Of a DNA stretch of 31,806 nucleotides, positions 23,264 through 31,063 are shown piece by piece. Origin of the DNA: an uncultured Lachnospiraceae bacterium (GTDB lineage Bacteria > Bacillota > Clostridia > Lachnospirales > Lachnospiraceae); NCBI GenBank assembly GCA_910585635.1, contig CAJUFE010000056.1, positions 1 to 31,806 on the forward strand. Direction: 5' to 3'. Both the position numbers and the translations under genes were made by a program. The notes below the pieces were generated by a model. It saw only the letters and a list, made by a program, of their open reading frames with translations, was not told the DNA's origin and searched no databases. Position 1 is the first letter of the stretch; every line of letters starts with the position of its first letter.

Positions 23264-24683
23264 TCCGAACCCCAAGGCCAACCGTTCGATCTTATTTCTG
23301 ACCTATATGGTCCTGGCGGTGCTGGTGGGGATGATGGCATATTTTGGATATTTTCTCCAGGTGGAGAGCGAGGATGTGATCAATAACCCCTACAATAAGA
23401 GGCTGGAGCGTTTTTCCGACCGGATCTTCCGGGGATCGATCTTAAGCGCCGACGGACAGGTGCTGGCAGAGACCGTCCTGGGGGAAGAGGGGGAGGAACT
23501 GCGGGTGTACCCCTTCGGGAACCTCTTTGCCCATGTGGTGGGCCATTCCTCCAAGGGCAAGACCGGGCTGGAAGCCCAGGGGGATTTTTATCTCCTGACC
23601 TCCCATGTAAACCTGCTGGAGCAGATCTTTGATCAGCTGTCGGACCGGAAGGATCCCGGCGACGATCTGGTGACCACTCTGGATGTGGGGCTGCAGCAGG
23701 TGGCTTACGCCGCCCTGGGGGATCGGAAAGGGGCGGTGGTGGCGCTGGAGCCGGGGACGGGGAAGATCTTGGCCATGGTCTCTAAGCCGGACTACGACCC
23801 GAACCCCTTCAGCCTGGATGGGGCCTGGGAGGGGCTGCTGTCGGAGGACAACGATCAGGCCCAGCTCTTGAACCGGGCCACCCAGGGCTTATATCCGCCG
23901 GGATCTGTGTTTAAGATCGTGACCATGCTGGAGGCGATGCGGGAGGATCCGGCAGGGTATGGGGACGAGCCATTTACCTGCTCCGGCGTCTTTACCCAGG
24001 ACGACTATTCCATCCGCTGCTATCAGGGAACGGTACACGGCCAGCAGGATCTGGGGCTGGCCTTTGCCAATTCCTGCAACGGGGCTTTTGCCAAGCTGGG
24101 GCTGGGGCTGGATCTGGATGCCATGCATGGTCTGGCAGAACAGCTTTTGTTCAATGGGGAGCTGCCCCTTCCCATGGCCTACTCCAAGAGCTCCTACCAG
24201 ATGGAGGCGGGGGCCGATGAGTGGGAGATCCTACAGACCGCGATCGGACAGGGAAGGACCCAGGTCACGCCGATGCACGTGGCCATGATCACCGCTGCCA
24301 TCGCCAACGGCGGGGTGCTGATGGAGCCTTATCTGATGGATCATGTGCAGGATCAGGCTGGGGAGGAAGTGAAGAAGTTCCTGCCAAAGGCCTACGGGAG
24401 CCTGATGACGGCCGAGGAGTCCGCGGGACTAAATGCCCTGATGGTCCGCGTGGTGACCGAAGGGACCGGCTCCGCGCTCAGGGATGCCCCTTACCAGGCG
24501 GCGGGAAAGACCGGCTCCGCCGAATTCAGGCGGGACCGGGAGACCCATGCCTGGTTCACCGGCTACGCGCCGGCGGATGCCCCGAAGATCGTGGTGACCG
24601 TGGTGGTGGAGGAAGGCGGGTCCGGAGGCCGCTCGGCGGCACCCATCGCAAGGGCCATGTTCGATCATTATCTGTCGCGGTAG
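23250..24683 (+). CDS. Class B penicillin-binding protein (SEDS partner)
   Basis: Membrane-anchored D,D-transpeptidase that cross-links the glycan made by the adjacent SEDS protein. 477 residues. One N-terminal transmembrane segment (about 15-37) precedes a short pedestal domain with FRGSILSADGQVLAETV. The transpeptidase motifs are SVFK (Ser219-Lys222), SCN (Ser275-Asn277) and KTG (Lys420-Gly422). It is shorter than typical FtsI or PBP2 and resembles the PbpA type. The chosen ATG at 23250 follows AGAGGAAGAG; an in-frame ATG at 23235 has a weaker site. The start overlaps the SEDS gene by 14 bp, implying coupled translation. Confidence 0.92.
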   Translation: MKKADPNPKANRSILFLTYMVLAVLVGMMAYFGYFLQVESEDVINNPYNKRLERFSDRIFRGSILSADGQVLAETVLGEEGEELRVYPFGNLFAHVVGHSSKGKTGLEAQGDFYLLTSHVNLLEQIFDQLSDRKDPGDDLVTTLDVGLQQVAYAALGDRKGAVVALEPGTGKILAMVSKPDYDPNPFSLDGAWEGLLSEDNDQAQLLNRATQGLYPPGSVFKIVTMLEAMREDPAGYGDEPFTCSGVFTQDDYSIRCYQGTVHGQQDLGLAFANSCNGAFAKLGLGLDLDAMHGLAEQLLFNGELPLPMAYSKSSYQMEAGADEWEILQTAIGQGRTQVTPMHVAMITAAIANGGVLMEPYLMDHVQDQAGEEVKKFLPKAYGSLMTAEESAGLNALMVRVVTEGTGSALRDAPYQAAGKTGSAEFRRDRETHAWFTGYAPADAPKIVVTVVVEEGGSGGRSAAPIARAMFDHYLSR

Positions 24684-24715
24684 ACGATGACCGGCCTGGT
24701 AATTTTTTTGACTGC

Positions 24716-24744
24716 TTGCATCTCTCCTGGAAAAGAGGTATACT
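24716..24744 (+). promoter_or_regulatory. Promoter of the NUDIX gene
   Basis: TTGCAT (24716-24721) and TATACT (24739-24744) are 17 bp apart. A TTGACT at 24708 has the wrong spacing (25 bp). Confidence 0.65.
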
Positions 24745-24834
24745 GGGTACAGTCTATGATGACACACCAAAAATCCTGGGGCAGGCCCACTGCTTTTTGT
24801 GAGCCGTTCCCAGGGGCCAGTAGGAGGGATTGCA

Positions 24835-25287
24835 ATGATCGAGGCAACGAGCTGCGGCGGTGTGGTTATTTTTCGTGGTAAGATCCTGGTCTTGTATAAG
24901 AATTACAAGAACAAATACGAAGGATGGGTCTTGCCAAAGGGAACTGTAGAGTCTGGAGAAGAGTTCAAGGAGACGGCGCTCCGGGAAGTGAAGGAGGAGA
25001 CCGGCGTCAGCGCATCGATCATCAAATACATCGGGAAGAGCCAATACAGCTTCAATACGCCCCAGGACGTGGTGGAGAAGGACGTACACTGGTATCTGAT
25101 GATGGCGGACAGCTACTACAGCAAACCACAACGGGAGGAGTATTTTGTGGATTCCGGTTATTACAAATTTTATGAGGCCTATCATCTGCTGAAATTTTCG
25201 AATGAGAAGCAGATCCTGGAAAAGGCATATAATGAATATCTGGATCTGAAAAAGGCGAACCTCTGGGGTTCAAAGAAATATTTTTAG
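24835..25287 (+). CDS. NUDIX hydrolase
   Basis: Hydrolyses nucleoside diphosphates linked to another moiety. 150 residues with a complete NUDIX box, G-TVESG-E-EFKETAL-REVKEETG-V. The preceding NKYEGWVLPKG stretch is typical of Ap4A/ADP-ribose-type or MutT-like members. The substrate is not determined by the sequence. The start is the ATG at 24835, 6 nt after AGGAGGG; the upstream in-frame codons to 24799 are not supported. It has its own promoter and a long terminator, so it is a monocistronic unit. Confidence 0.92.
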   Translation: MIEATSCGGVVIFRGKILVLYKNYKNKYEGWVLPKGTVESGEEFKETALREVKEETGVSASIIKYIGKSQYSFNTPQDVVEKDVHWYLMMADSYYSKPQREEYFVDSGYYKFYEAYHLLKFSNEKQILEKAYNEYLDLKKANLWGSKKYF

Positions 25288-25338
25288 CGAGATATGTTTC
25301 GTGTGCCCGGTGAAGGGAGCGCCTATGGCCGCCGGATG

Positions 25339-25384
25339 CCGCGCCTTGTACGGTCTTGTGCGTACAGGGCGCGGTATCTTTGTT
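25339..25384 (+). terminator. Terminator after the NUDIX gene
   Basis: CCGCGCCTTGTACG (25339-25352) pairs with CGTACAGGGCGCGG (25361-25374) in a 14-bp stem with an 8-nt loop. It is followed by TATCTTTGTT. Confidence 0.8.
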
Positions 25385-25492
25385 GCTGGGCCTGCGAGCC
25401 TTTTCTGTGGCGGCTCTACCCACCAAACACATCTCCACGTCCGCTCCTTCCATGGCATGCCACCGGGGGCGGTGGTGACAGAGCGGGCCAGA

Positions 25493-26650
25493 TCACTTTT
25501 CGGGGGTCGGGGTTTCCTTGCCCATCTCGGTGGCGGCGACGGCGATCCCGTTCACCAGCACGTTCTCGTCGATCCCGATCACCAGGCAGCGGCGGCCGTC
25601 CACGATCTTGGTCTCCACCAGGTCGGCGTAGTCCGGGTCCACCTGGATGGTGACGGTGGGGGTCTTGATCTCGAACTTCCGCGTATTGGCCACATTGGAC
25701 ACCAGCAGGGAGGCTTTGGGCCCGGCGGCTTCATCGAAGTTCCGGTCAAAGGCCTCCATCTTCTCCTCATCGGCTCCGCTGGCCTCTAAAAGGTTCTTTA
25801 CCTCGTATTTGTCCAGAGAGAGAGGCTCCGGATCGTCCTTTTTCTCCTGGATCATGGCGGTGAGCTGTTCATGGATGTTCTTCACCAGCTCATAGTCGCA
25901 GGTCTCCCCCAGGGTCTCCTCCACCAGCAGGTTAAAGGTCTCCTTCTGTCCGCCGGCGGTCATGGGCATGGGGCAGCCGAAAAGGGCCTCCACGAAAGCC
26001 TCATGAAGATCCTCGCTGTTCTTTGAATAATAGAGGAAGCTGTGGATGTTGGTGCTCCGCTCATCAAAGGCCGGGAATAAAAAGCCCCGGTCCGGCATCT
26101 CCACGATCCAGTCCCGGCTCCGGTTGCGGAAGCAGTTCCCTTCTGTGTCATAGGAAAGCCCCGCCTTGGACAGCTTCACCGGGCAGATCGAGCAGAGTAT
26201 GTAGGAATAGACCTCATCGGAGGCGTCGAACATCTCCAGGCCGTCGGAGGACTTTCCGGGGATATCATACAGGGCGTGGATCAGCAGGATCAGATAATTT
26301 TCCCCGTAGTCATAGTGTCCGATCACCTGATCATAGAACTGCTCTAAGAGCGTTTCGTCCTCCAGATGGCTGTCCCGCAGCTGGAGGAGGAAATGCTGCC
26401 CGCCCCCCGGCATCTCCGCGTCCGTGGGGAGATCCATGTCCAGCAGGTTCTTGCCCAGGGTGCCGGAAAGGGTCTTGCGGAAGAACTCGAGATATTTAAA
26501 ACGGTCCTCTTCCGGCAGGGAGAGGAAGGGGTCGGCCATCTGGGCCTTCTTATTTTTTTCCCCGTCCACATAGCAGCCGCAGATGCGGGTGATCGCGCAG
26601 TTTTCCGGGGTGAACTGCTTCTTGATCTCGGATATGTCTTTTTTGTTCAT
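25493..26650 (-). CDS. DUF4317 family protein
   Basis: 385-residue cytosolic protein of unknown function, matching the clostridial DUF4317 family by pattern. It begins MNKKDISEIKKQFTPENCAITRICGCYVDGEKNK and has ALYDIPGKSSDGLEMFDASDEVYSYILCSICPVKLSK in the middle. There is no signal peptide or membrane segment. Cysteines cluster at ICGCYV and CSICPV, which could bind a metal, but this is inference. The start at 26650 follows AGAAGGTGG. A longer ORF to 26782 would begin beside the -10 box and was rejected. It stands alone on the minus strand with its own promoter. Confidence 0.85.
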   Translation of the reverse strand: MNKKDISEIKKQFTPENCAITRICGCYVDGEKNKKAQMADPFLSLPEEDRFKYLEFFRKTLSGTLGKNLLDMDLPTDAEMPGGGQHFLLQLRDSHLEDETLLEQFYDQVIGHYDYGENYLILLIHALYDIPGKSSDGLEMFDASDEVYSYILCSICPVKLSKAGLSYDTEGNCFRNRSRDWIVEMPDRGFLFPAFDERSTNIHSFLYYSKNSEDLHEAFVEALFGCPMPMTAGGQKETFNLLVEETLGETCDYELVKNIHEQLTAMIQEKKDDPEPLSLDKYEVKNLLEASGADEEKMEAFDRNFDEAAGPKASLLVSNVANTRKFEIKTPTVTIQVDPDYADLVETKIVDGRRCLVIGIDENVLVNGIAVAATEMGKETPTPEK

Positions 26651-26772
26651 AGGATATGGTACCACCTTCTTATCAGGATATGAGGCTGCCCTTTTTCGCA
26701 CAGCAGGTTTTCTGCGTCTGGTCTGAGACCGCTCGGGATACGCACCTGCCAGGCCAGGCAGCGGTACAAAAG

Positions 26773-26801
26773 AGTATAGCATAAAAGTGTCCGGGTGGGA
26801 A
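26773..26801 (-). promoter_or_regulatory. Promoter of the DUF4317 gene
   Basis: On the minus strand TTCCCA (26796-26801) and TATACT (26773-26778) have a 17-bp spacer. The leader is about 115 nt. Confidence 0.6.
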
Positions 26802-26820
26802 GGGGCGGCCGGAAAATGGT

Positions 26821-26850
26821 TTGTTGAGAATGATCCTCATTAAATAGTAT
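26821..26850 (+). promoter_or_regulatory. Candidate promoter with Fur-like box before the DUF2325 gene
   Basis: TTGTTG (26821-26826) and TAGTAT (26845-26850) are 18 bp apart. AATGA-TCC-TCATT (26829-26841), similar to the core of a Fur box, fills the spacer, where a bound repressor would block polymerase. Promoter and box are both imperfect. Confidence 0.4.
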
Positions 26851-26888
26851 TGCAGGGAGAGGCAGGATGTGGTATCCTGGTCATAGGT

Positions 26889-26906
26889 GGTTAGTCAAAA
26901 CTAATC
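26889..26906 (+). promoter_or_regulatory. DtxR/IdeR-like operator candidate 1
   Basis: GGTTAGTCAAAACTAATC contains the perfect dyad TTAGT-CAAA-ACTAA and resembles metal-repressor (DtxR family) boxes of the TTAGG...CCTAA type. It lies about 90 bp before the DUF2325 start. Confidence 0.5.
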
Positions 26907-26954
26907 TCGAACGCGTAGGCGGGATAAATGGGGCATTGGGATAACATGAAATGC

Positions 26955-26972
26955 GGTTAGCTTAAACTGATC
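26955..26972 (+). promoter_or_regulatory. DtxR/IdeR-like operator candidate 2
   Basis: GGTTAGCTTAAACTGATC repeats candidate 1 (14 of 18 positions identical), 66 bp downstream and 24 bp before the DUF2325 start. Its dyad is weaker. Confidence 0.45.
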
Positions 26973-26995
26973 AAAAAACGGCAGGAGGAGTAAAA

Positions 26996-27289
26996 ATGAG
27001 CGTAGTGATCATCGGCGGACATGACCGGATGGTAAGTCAATATGAAAGGATATGTAAGGGATTTCGGTGCAGGGCGAAGGTGTTCACCCAGATGAGCGCG
27101 GACTTGTCCAAGCAGATCGGGCAGCCGGACCTGATGGTGCTGTTCACCAACACAGTCTCCCATAAGATGGTCCGCTGCGCCTTAGACGAGGCGAAACGGA
27201 CCAACGCCCGGGTGGTCCGGTGCCACACCAGCAGCCGGGCGGCGCTGACGGAGATCTTGGAGAAGGAGGTGGCGGCCCCTTCTATCTGA
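26996..27289 (+). CDS. DUF2325 small protein, probably metal-regulated
   Basis: 97-residue protein that begins MSVVIIGGHDRMVSQYERICKGF and contains LMVLFTNTVSHKMVRCALDEAK and RVVRCHTSSRAALTEIL. This matches the DUF2325 pattern of a small Rossmann-like domain. Its function is unknown. From general knowledge, such proteins often occur near ferrous-iron transport genes in clostridia, but none is present here. AGGAGGAG lies at 26983-26990 before the ATG. Two DtxR-like boxes and a Fur-like box upstream suggest iron or manganese control. The end overlaps the convergent metY gene by 8 bp. Confidence 0.8.
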   Translation: MSVVIIGGHDRMVSQYERICKGFRCRAKVFTQMSADLSKQIGQPDLMVLFTNTVSHKMVRCALDEAKRTNARVVRCHTSSRAALTEILEKEVAAPSI

Positions 27290-28592
27290 CCGCCTCAAAG
27301 GCCCCATCCAGCGCCGCGATCAGATCCTCTGCTCTTTCGATGCCTACAGAAAGGCGGATCGTATTGGGCTTGATCCCCTGATCGAAGAGCTCCTCCTCGG
27401 TACACTGGCTGTGGGTGGTGGTGGCGGGATGGATGACCAGGGACTTCACATCGGCCACATTGGCCAAAAGGGAAAAGATCGCCAGATGGTCGATGAAGGT
27501 CTGTGCCGTCTTCGCGTCCCCCTTGATCTCGAAGGTGAAGATGGACCCGCCTCCTTCTGGCAGATATTTTTGATAGAGCTTATGGGTGGGCTCGCTCTCC
27601 AGGGACGGGTGATGGACGGCCTCTACCTGGGGATGGCCGTTCAGATAGTCCACCAGCTTTAAGGCATTGTGTACATGGCGCTCCACCCTAAGGGACAGGG
27701 TCTCCAGCCCCTGCAGGAAGAGGAATGCATGGAACGGGGACAGGGTGGCCCCCGTATCCCGCAAAAGGACCGCGCGGATGTAGGTCACGAAAGCCGCCGC
27801 CCCCGCCGCATCGGAAAAGGAGACCCCGTGATAGCTGGGATTGGCCTCTGAGATCCAGGGATATCGCCCGGACGCCTTCCAGTCAAAGTCCCCGCTGTCC
27901 ACGATCACGCCGCCGATGGCGGTCCCATGCCCGCCGATGAATTTTGTGGCAGAGTGGATCACGATATCCGCCCCATACTCGATCGGCCGGATCAGATAAG
28001 GGGTGGCAAATGTGGAGTCCACCACCAGAGGGAGCTGATGGCGGTGGGCGACTTTGGCCAGAGCTTCTAAGTCCGCCAGGTCCGAATTGGGATTTCCCAG
28101 CGCTTCCACGAAGATCGCCTTGGTATCTTCCCGGATCGCCGCCTCAAAAGCCCCGTCCACCTGCGGATCCACGAAGGTGGCGGTGACGCCATTGGTCAAG
28201 GGCAGGGTGTGGGCCAACAGGTTATAGGTACCCCCGTAGATCCGTTTTGAGGCCACGATGTGCTCCCCGGCCCTGGCCAACGCCTGGAAGGTATAGGCGA
28301 TCGCCGCCGCCCCGGATGCCACGGCCAGCGCTGCCACACCGCCTTCCAGCGAGGCGATCCGCCGTTCAAAGACATCCTCCGTGGGATTGGTGAGCCTTCC
28401 GTAGATGTTCCCCGCGTCCCGGAGGCCAAAACGGTCCGCCGCGTGCTGGGAATCATGGAACACATAGGATGTGGTCGCGTAGATCGGGACCGCCCTGGCG
28501 TCCGTGGCCGGGTCGGCCTGCTCCTGTCCGATATGCAGCTGCCTTGTCTCAAAGCTCCAGTTCTTCGGGTCGTGGATATCGATACCTGCCAT
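27282..28592 (-). CDS. metY: O-acetylhomoserine sulfhydrylase (Cys/Met metabolism PLP enzyme)
   Basis: PLP enzyme that makes homocysteine from O-acetylhomoserine and sulfide. 436 residues, the length expected for MetY rather than the shorter MetB/MetC (about 380-400). The N-terminus has FETRQLHIGQEQADPATDARAVPIY; YGRLTNPT and SGAAAIAYTFQAL are typical. The PLP lysine is in HSATKFIGGHGTAIGG. The C-terminal SLVIHPATTTHSQ and IRLSVGIE are conserved. The start follows AAGGAGG with 8-nt spacing; the ORF extension to 28727 crosses the promoter. A LysR regulator lies upstream in the same direction. No SAM or T-box leader was recognised in the short 5' region. Confidence 0.93.
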   Translation of the reverse strand: MAGIDIHDPKNWSFETRQLHIGQEQADPATDARAVPIYATTSYVFHDSQHAADRFGLRDAGNIYGRLTNPTEDVFERRIASLEGGVAALAVASGAAAIAYTFQALARAGEHIVASKRIYGGTYNLLAHTLPLTNGVTATFVDPQVDGAFEAAIREDTKAIFVEALGNPNSDLADLEALAKVAHRHQLPLVVDSTFATPYLIRPIEYGADIVIHSATKFIGGHGTAIGGVIVDSGDFDWKASGRYPWISEANPSYHGVSFSDAAGAAAFVTYIRAVLLRDTGATLSPFHAFLFLQGLETLSLRVERHVHNALKLVDYLNGHPQVEAVHHPSLESEPTHKLYQKYLPEGGGSIFTFEIKGDAKTAQTFIDHLAIFSLLANVADVKSLVIHPATTTHSQCTEEELFDQGIKPNTIRLSVGIERAEDLIAALDGAFEAVR

Positions 28593-28636
28593 TTCTATCT
28601 CCTCCTTGGGTCGTCTGTTTTTGTTTTCTGTACCCA

Positions 28637-28666
28637 ATACTAGCACAGCCCTTCCCCGCCGTCTAA
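28637..28666 (-). promoter_or_regulatory. Candidate promoter of metY
   Basis: On the minus strand an extended -10, TGCTAGTAT, has its hexamer at 28637-28642. A poor -35, TTAGAC (28661-28666), lies 18 bp away. A weak -35 fits an activator-dependent promoter, possibly under the adjacent LysR. Confidence 0.4.
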
Positions 28667-28822
28667 TACGCAAAAGAAATGTCTGCCTATAGACGGATCC
28701 TATAACTCGACCCATGACCCGATCCATGGCTCGATCCCATGCCCCTTGCCAGTCCCGTCTTCTGTCTCGCTCCCATCCGGTCTGCCTTTCCGCCTTCCAT
28801 CTCGCTCCTGTCCCGCCTTCCC

Positions 28823-29743
28823 TCAGCCGCCCCGCAGATAACGCTCCAGCTCGTTCACATACAGCTCGCCGATGCGGCTGAGCAGGGTATCTTCCCGGAC
28901 CACATAGCCGATCTCCATCGTACTGTTTTGGTTATCCTGATCGTCCGCAAAGGGTATAGCCAGATAGTCATCCCCATTTAACTCCTCGCAGATGATCCCG
29001 GAGCAGAGGGTATAGCCGTTGAGCCCGACCATCAGGTTCAGCATCGTCGCCCGGTCATTGGCCTTGATCGTCCGCGGATAGTCGTTGGTGGCCAGGATCT
29101 CCTCAGCCAGATAGAAGGAACTGTCATCCCCCTGCTCAAAGGACAGGCAGGGATAGGGTTCCAGCTGCGCAAAGCAGATGGACTGTTCCCCGGCCAGGGG
29201 ATGGCCCTTCCACAGATAGACATAGGCCTGGCAGTCGATCAGATGGTGGAAGGTAAGGCCGGCCGACCGCAGGAGCTTTTGCATGGAGCTCTGGTTAAGA
29301 TCACACAGATACAGCACGCCGATCTCACTTTTCATGGTGCTGACATCCCGGATCGCCTCCATGGTCTTCGTCTCTCTGATGGCAAATTCATATCGGGATG
29401 TGTCCAGCTGCCGCACCATTTCCACAAAAGCCTTTACCGCAAAGGAATAGTGCTGGGTGGACACGCCGGATTTTTTCTTGTGGACGCTCCCGCCGCCATA
29501 GCGCTCCAGTACATTTTCGTATTGCCCGTAGATCAGCTTGGCGTACAGGAGGAATTCCGCCCCGTCATTAGTCAGGGTGACGCCCCGGCCGCTCCGATGG
29601 AGCAAGACGATGCCCAACTCCTTCTCCAGCTCCTTGACCGCGCTGGTCAGGGATGGCTGTGCTACATAGAGATGCTCCGCCGCTTTATTTAAGGAGCCGG
29701 TCTTGGCGATGACGATCAGATAATGCAGCTGTGTCAATGTCAT
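28823..29743 (-). CDS. LysR-family transcriptional regulator
   Basis: 306 residues. The N-terminal winged helix-turn-helix is MTLTQLHYLIVIAKTGSLNKAAEHLYVAQPSLTSAVKELEKELG, followed by a linker and a periplasmic-binding-like effector domain (about 90-300). AGAAGGGAGG precedes the start. It lies upstream of and codirectional with metY, so a role in sulfur or methionine control is plausible but inferred from position alone. LysR regulators more often sit divergent to their target. The effector is unknown. Confidence 0.9.
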   Translation of the reverse strand: MTLTQLHYLIVIAKTGSLNKAAEHLYVAQPSLTSAVKELEKELGIVLLHRSGRGVTLTNDGAEFLLYAKLIYGQYENVLERYGGGSVHKKKSGVSTQHYSFAVKAFVEMVRQLDTSRYEFAIRETKTMEAIRDVSTMKSEIGVLYLCDLNQSSMQKLLRSAGLTFHHLIDCQAYVYLWKGHPLAGEQSICFAQLEPYPCLSFEQGDDSSFYLAEEILATNDYPRTIKANDRATMLNLMVGLNGYTLCSGIICEELNGDDYLAIPFADDQDNQNSTMEIGYVVREDTLLSRIGELYVNELERYLRGG

Positions 29744-29799
29744 CTTGTATCCTCCCTTCTGCTGCTATCCATTTTCCTTGTTCGTTTTCTGCCTCGTTA

Positions 29800-29828
29800 A
29801 CCATACCATAGGGAAGGGGGGAAGACAA
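29800..29828 (-). promoter_or_regulatory. Candidate promoter of the LysR gene
   Basis: On the minus strand TTGTCT (29823-29828) and TATGGT (29800-29805) are separated by 17 bp. Confidence 0.5.
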
Positions 29829-29919
29829 GCCGGGATCGCCTTTAGGGTAGTGCATTATCGCCTGCAAAGTGTTAAGATGTTTATACACCCACAAGATGTG
29901 AAGATAAAAGGAGGACCAA

Positions 29920-30219
29920 ATGGCAGCAGACCTCTGGGTCCGAACGGGTATTGATGAAGAGCATCTGGAAGAGCAGAAGATCATCCAGAGAACAGTCTAT
30001 CCAGAAAACCCGCCGAAAGTAGGATATGCTTTGACAGAACTTGGTAAAAGTATTTATCCTGTTTTGAAGTCGTTGTGCGATCAGGGAACAAACTACCAGG
30101 ATCCCATATCGCAGATATCCGGCGTATGGCTGGAAGCCGGCAAACAGGGCGGTGGATGCGGTTCGATCGGCTTTTGCTTCCCGCTATCATTACTCAGTTT
30201 GGATCCTGACCATGAGTAG
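29920..30219 (+). pseudogene. Eroded HxlR-family regulator
   Basis: Only the C-terminal half of an HxlR winged-helix domain is recognisable: LEEQKIIQRTVYPENPPKVGYALTELGKSIYPVLKSLCDQG (roughly 29965-30090). The N-terminal helices, including the recognition helix, are missing. They are replaced by an unrelated short start (MAADLWVRTG) with a good AGGAGG site. The normal end is also lost, and the frame runs into the end of the convergent SDR gene. The segment is AT-richer than the metY region. I see it as a remnant of a regulator that probably once accompanied the SDR gene. A functional truncated protein is unlikely but not excluded. Confidence 0.65.
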
Positions 30220-30982
30220 AGCTGTCTGCATAAGGGAGCATCGGGGGCCGCAGCTCAAATCGGAAGGTCTCTCTGTCCACGATGCCGAGAGTGCTGTCGC
30301 TGTCGTACAGTTGCAGCAGGAACTCCGCCATCTGTCGGCTTGTGTGGTAAGTGCCGAACGCTTTGTCATAGTCGTAGGCGTCCACATTGTTGGCCTTTTT
30401 CCCGAACTCCGTCTGTGTTGCCGCGGGGGCTAGAACTTTGGCCCGCAGTTTTGCTCCTGTTCCTATCAACTCCCAGGCCAGCCCTTCGGTAAATGTACTG
30501 ACATAGGATTTTGTCGCACAGTAGGTAACAGCAGTAGGGACGATCGTATACCCTCCCGCAGAGGATATATTGATAAGCTGTGTTCCGGGAGCGTCCTTGT
30601 AGTCACGGACAAACAGTGAGGACAGGATGGTAAGGGCCTCGACATTCAGCCGGAGCATGGTGTCGATCTTCTCCAGATCCTGCTGTGCCACGCTGTCATA
30701 GTTTCCAAAGCCCGCATTGTTCACCCATGTTTCCAGTTGGAAGTCTTTTAGGCTGGAATAAAATCGATATACGTTTTCCAGCACAGACAGGTCGACCGTC
30801 CTGATCACGACATCCAGTGTGGGGTGCTGCTCTTTGACTTCACGCTTTAAGGCTTCAAGATCTTCTGTGCGGCGGGCGGCAACGATCAGGTTTTTGCCTC
30901 GCCCCGCAAAGGCTTTTGCGGTTTCCCTCCCGATCCCGGAACTGGCTCCGGTAATGACGGTGTATTTTTTTGTTGGCTGCAT
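30194..30982 (-). CDS. Short-chain dehydrogenase/reductase (SDR)
   Basis: 262-residue classical SDR, an NAD(P)-dependent oxidoreductase. The cofactor site is TGASSGIG (residues 11-18), NNAG is in TWVNNAGFGN, and the catalytic set is Ser (ISSAGGY) with YCATK. Arg residues after the second strand (AARRTEDL) favour NADPH. The start at 30982 has GGAGGG with 7-nt spacing; an ATG at 30997 overlaps that site. It is transcribed from a MerR-type promoter shared with the divergent merR gene, so it is probably induced by a small toxic or electrophilic compound. The substrate is unknown. Confidence 0.92.
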   Translation of the reverse strand: MQPTKKYTVITGASSGIGRETAKAFAGRGKNLIVAARRTEDLEALKREVKEQHPTLDVVIRTVDLSVLENVYRFYSSLKDFQLETWVNNAGFGNYDSVAQQDLEKIDTMLRLNVEALTILSSLFVRDYKDAPGTQLINISSAGGYTIVPTAVTYCATKSYVSTFTEGLAWELIGTGAKLRAKVLAPAATQTEFGKKANNVDAYDYDKAFGTYHTSRQMAEFLLQLYDSDSTLGIVDRETFRFELRPPMLPYADSSTHGQDPN

Positions 30983-31011
30983 TTGCAATCCCTCCATTCA
31001 TCAAGTATAAT
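30983..31011 (+). promoter_or_regulatory. Promoter of the merR gene
   Basis: TTGCAA (30983-30988) and a perfect TATAAT (31006-31011) are 17 bp apart. The transcript would start near 31018, just before the MerR operator, which suggests autorepression. Confidence 0.75.
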
Positions 31012-31014
31012 AAG

Positions 31015-31045
31015 AGCATACAATGTAGAGCAAACTCTATGTCAA
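31015..31045 (-). promoter_or_regulatory. MerR-type promoter and operator of the SDR gene
   Basis: On the minus strand a perfect TTGACA (31040-31045) and TATGCT (31015-31020) are separated by 19 bp, too long for normal polymerase contact. The spacer holds the dyad TAGAG-TTTG-CTCTA (31026-31039). This is the classic layout in which a MerR protein untwists the DNA to activate transcription. Confidence 0.85.
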
Positions 31046-31063
31046 GAGATCGGAGGGATTTTT

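Noticed and set aside
24708..24744. TTGACT as the -35 of the NUDIX promoter
   Set aside because: Its spacing to TATACT is 25 bp; TTGCAT at 24716 gives 17 bp.
25460..25475. CCACCG-GGGG-CGGTGG hairpin as terminator of DUF4317
   Set aside because: The stem is short and no T run follows on the minus strand.
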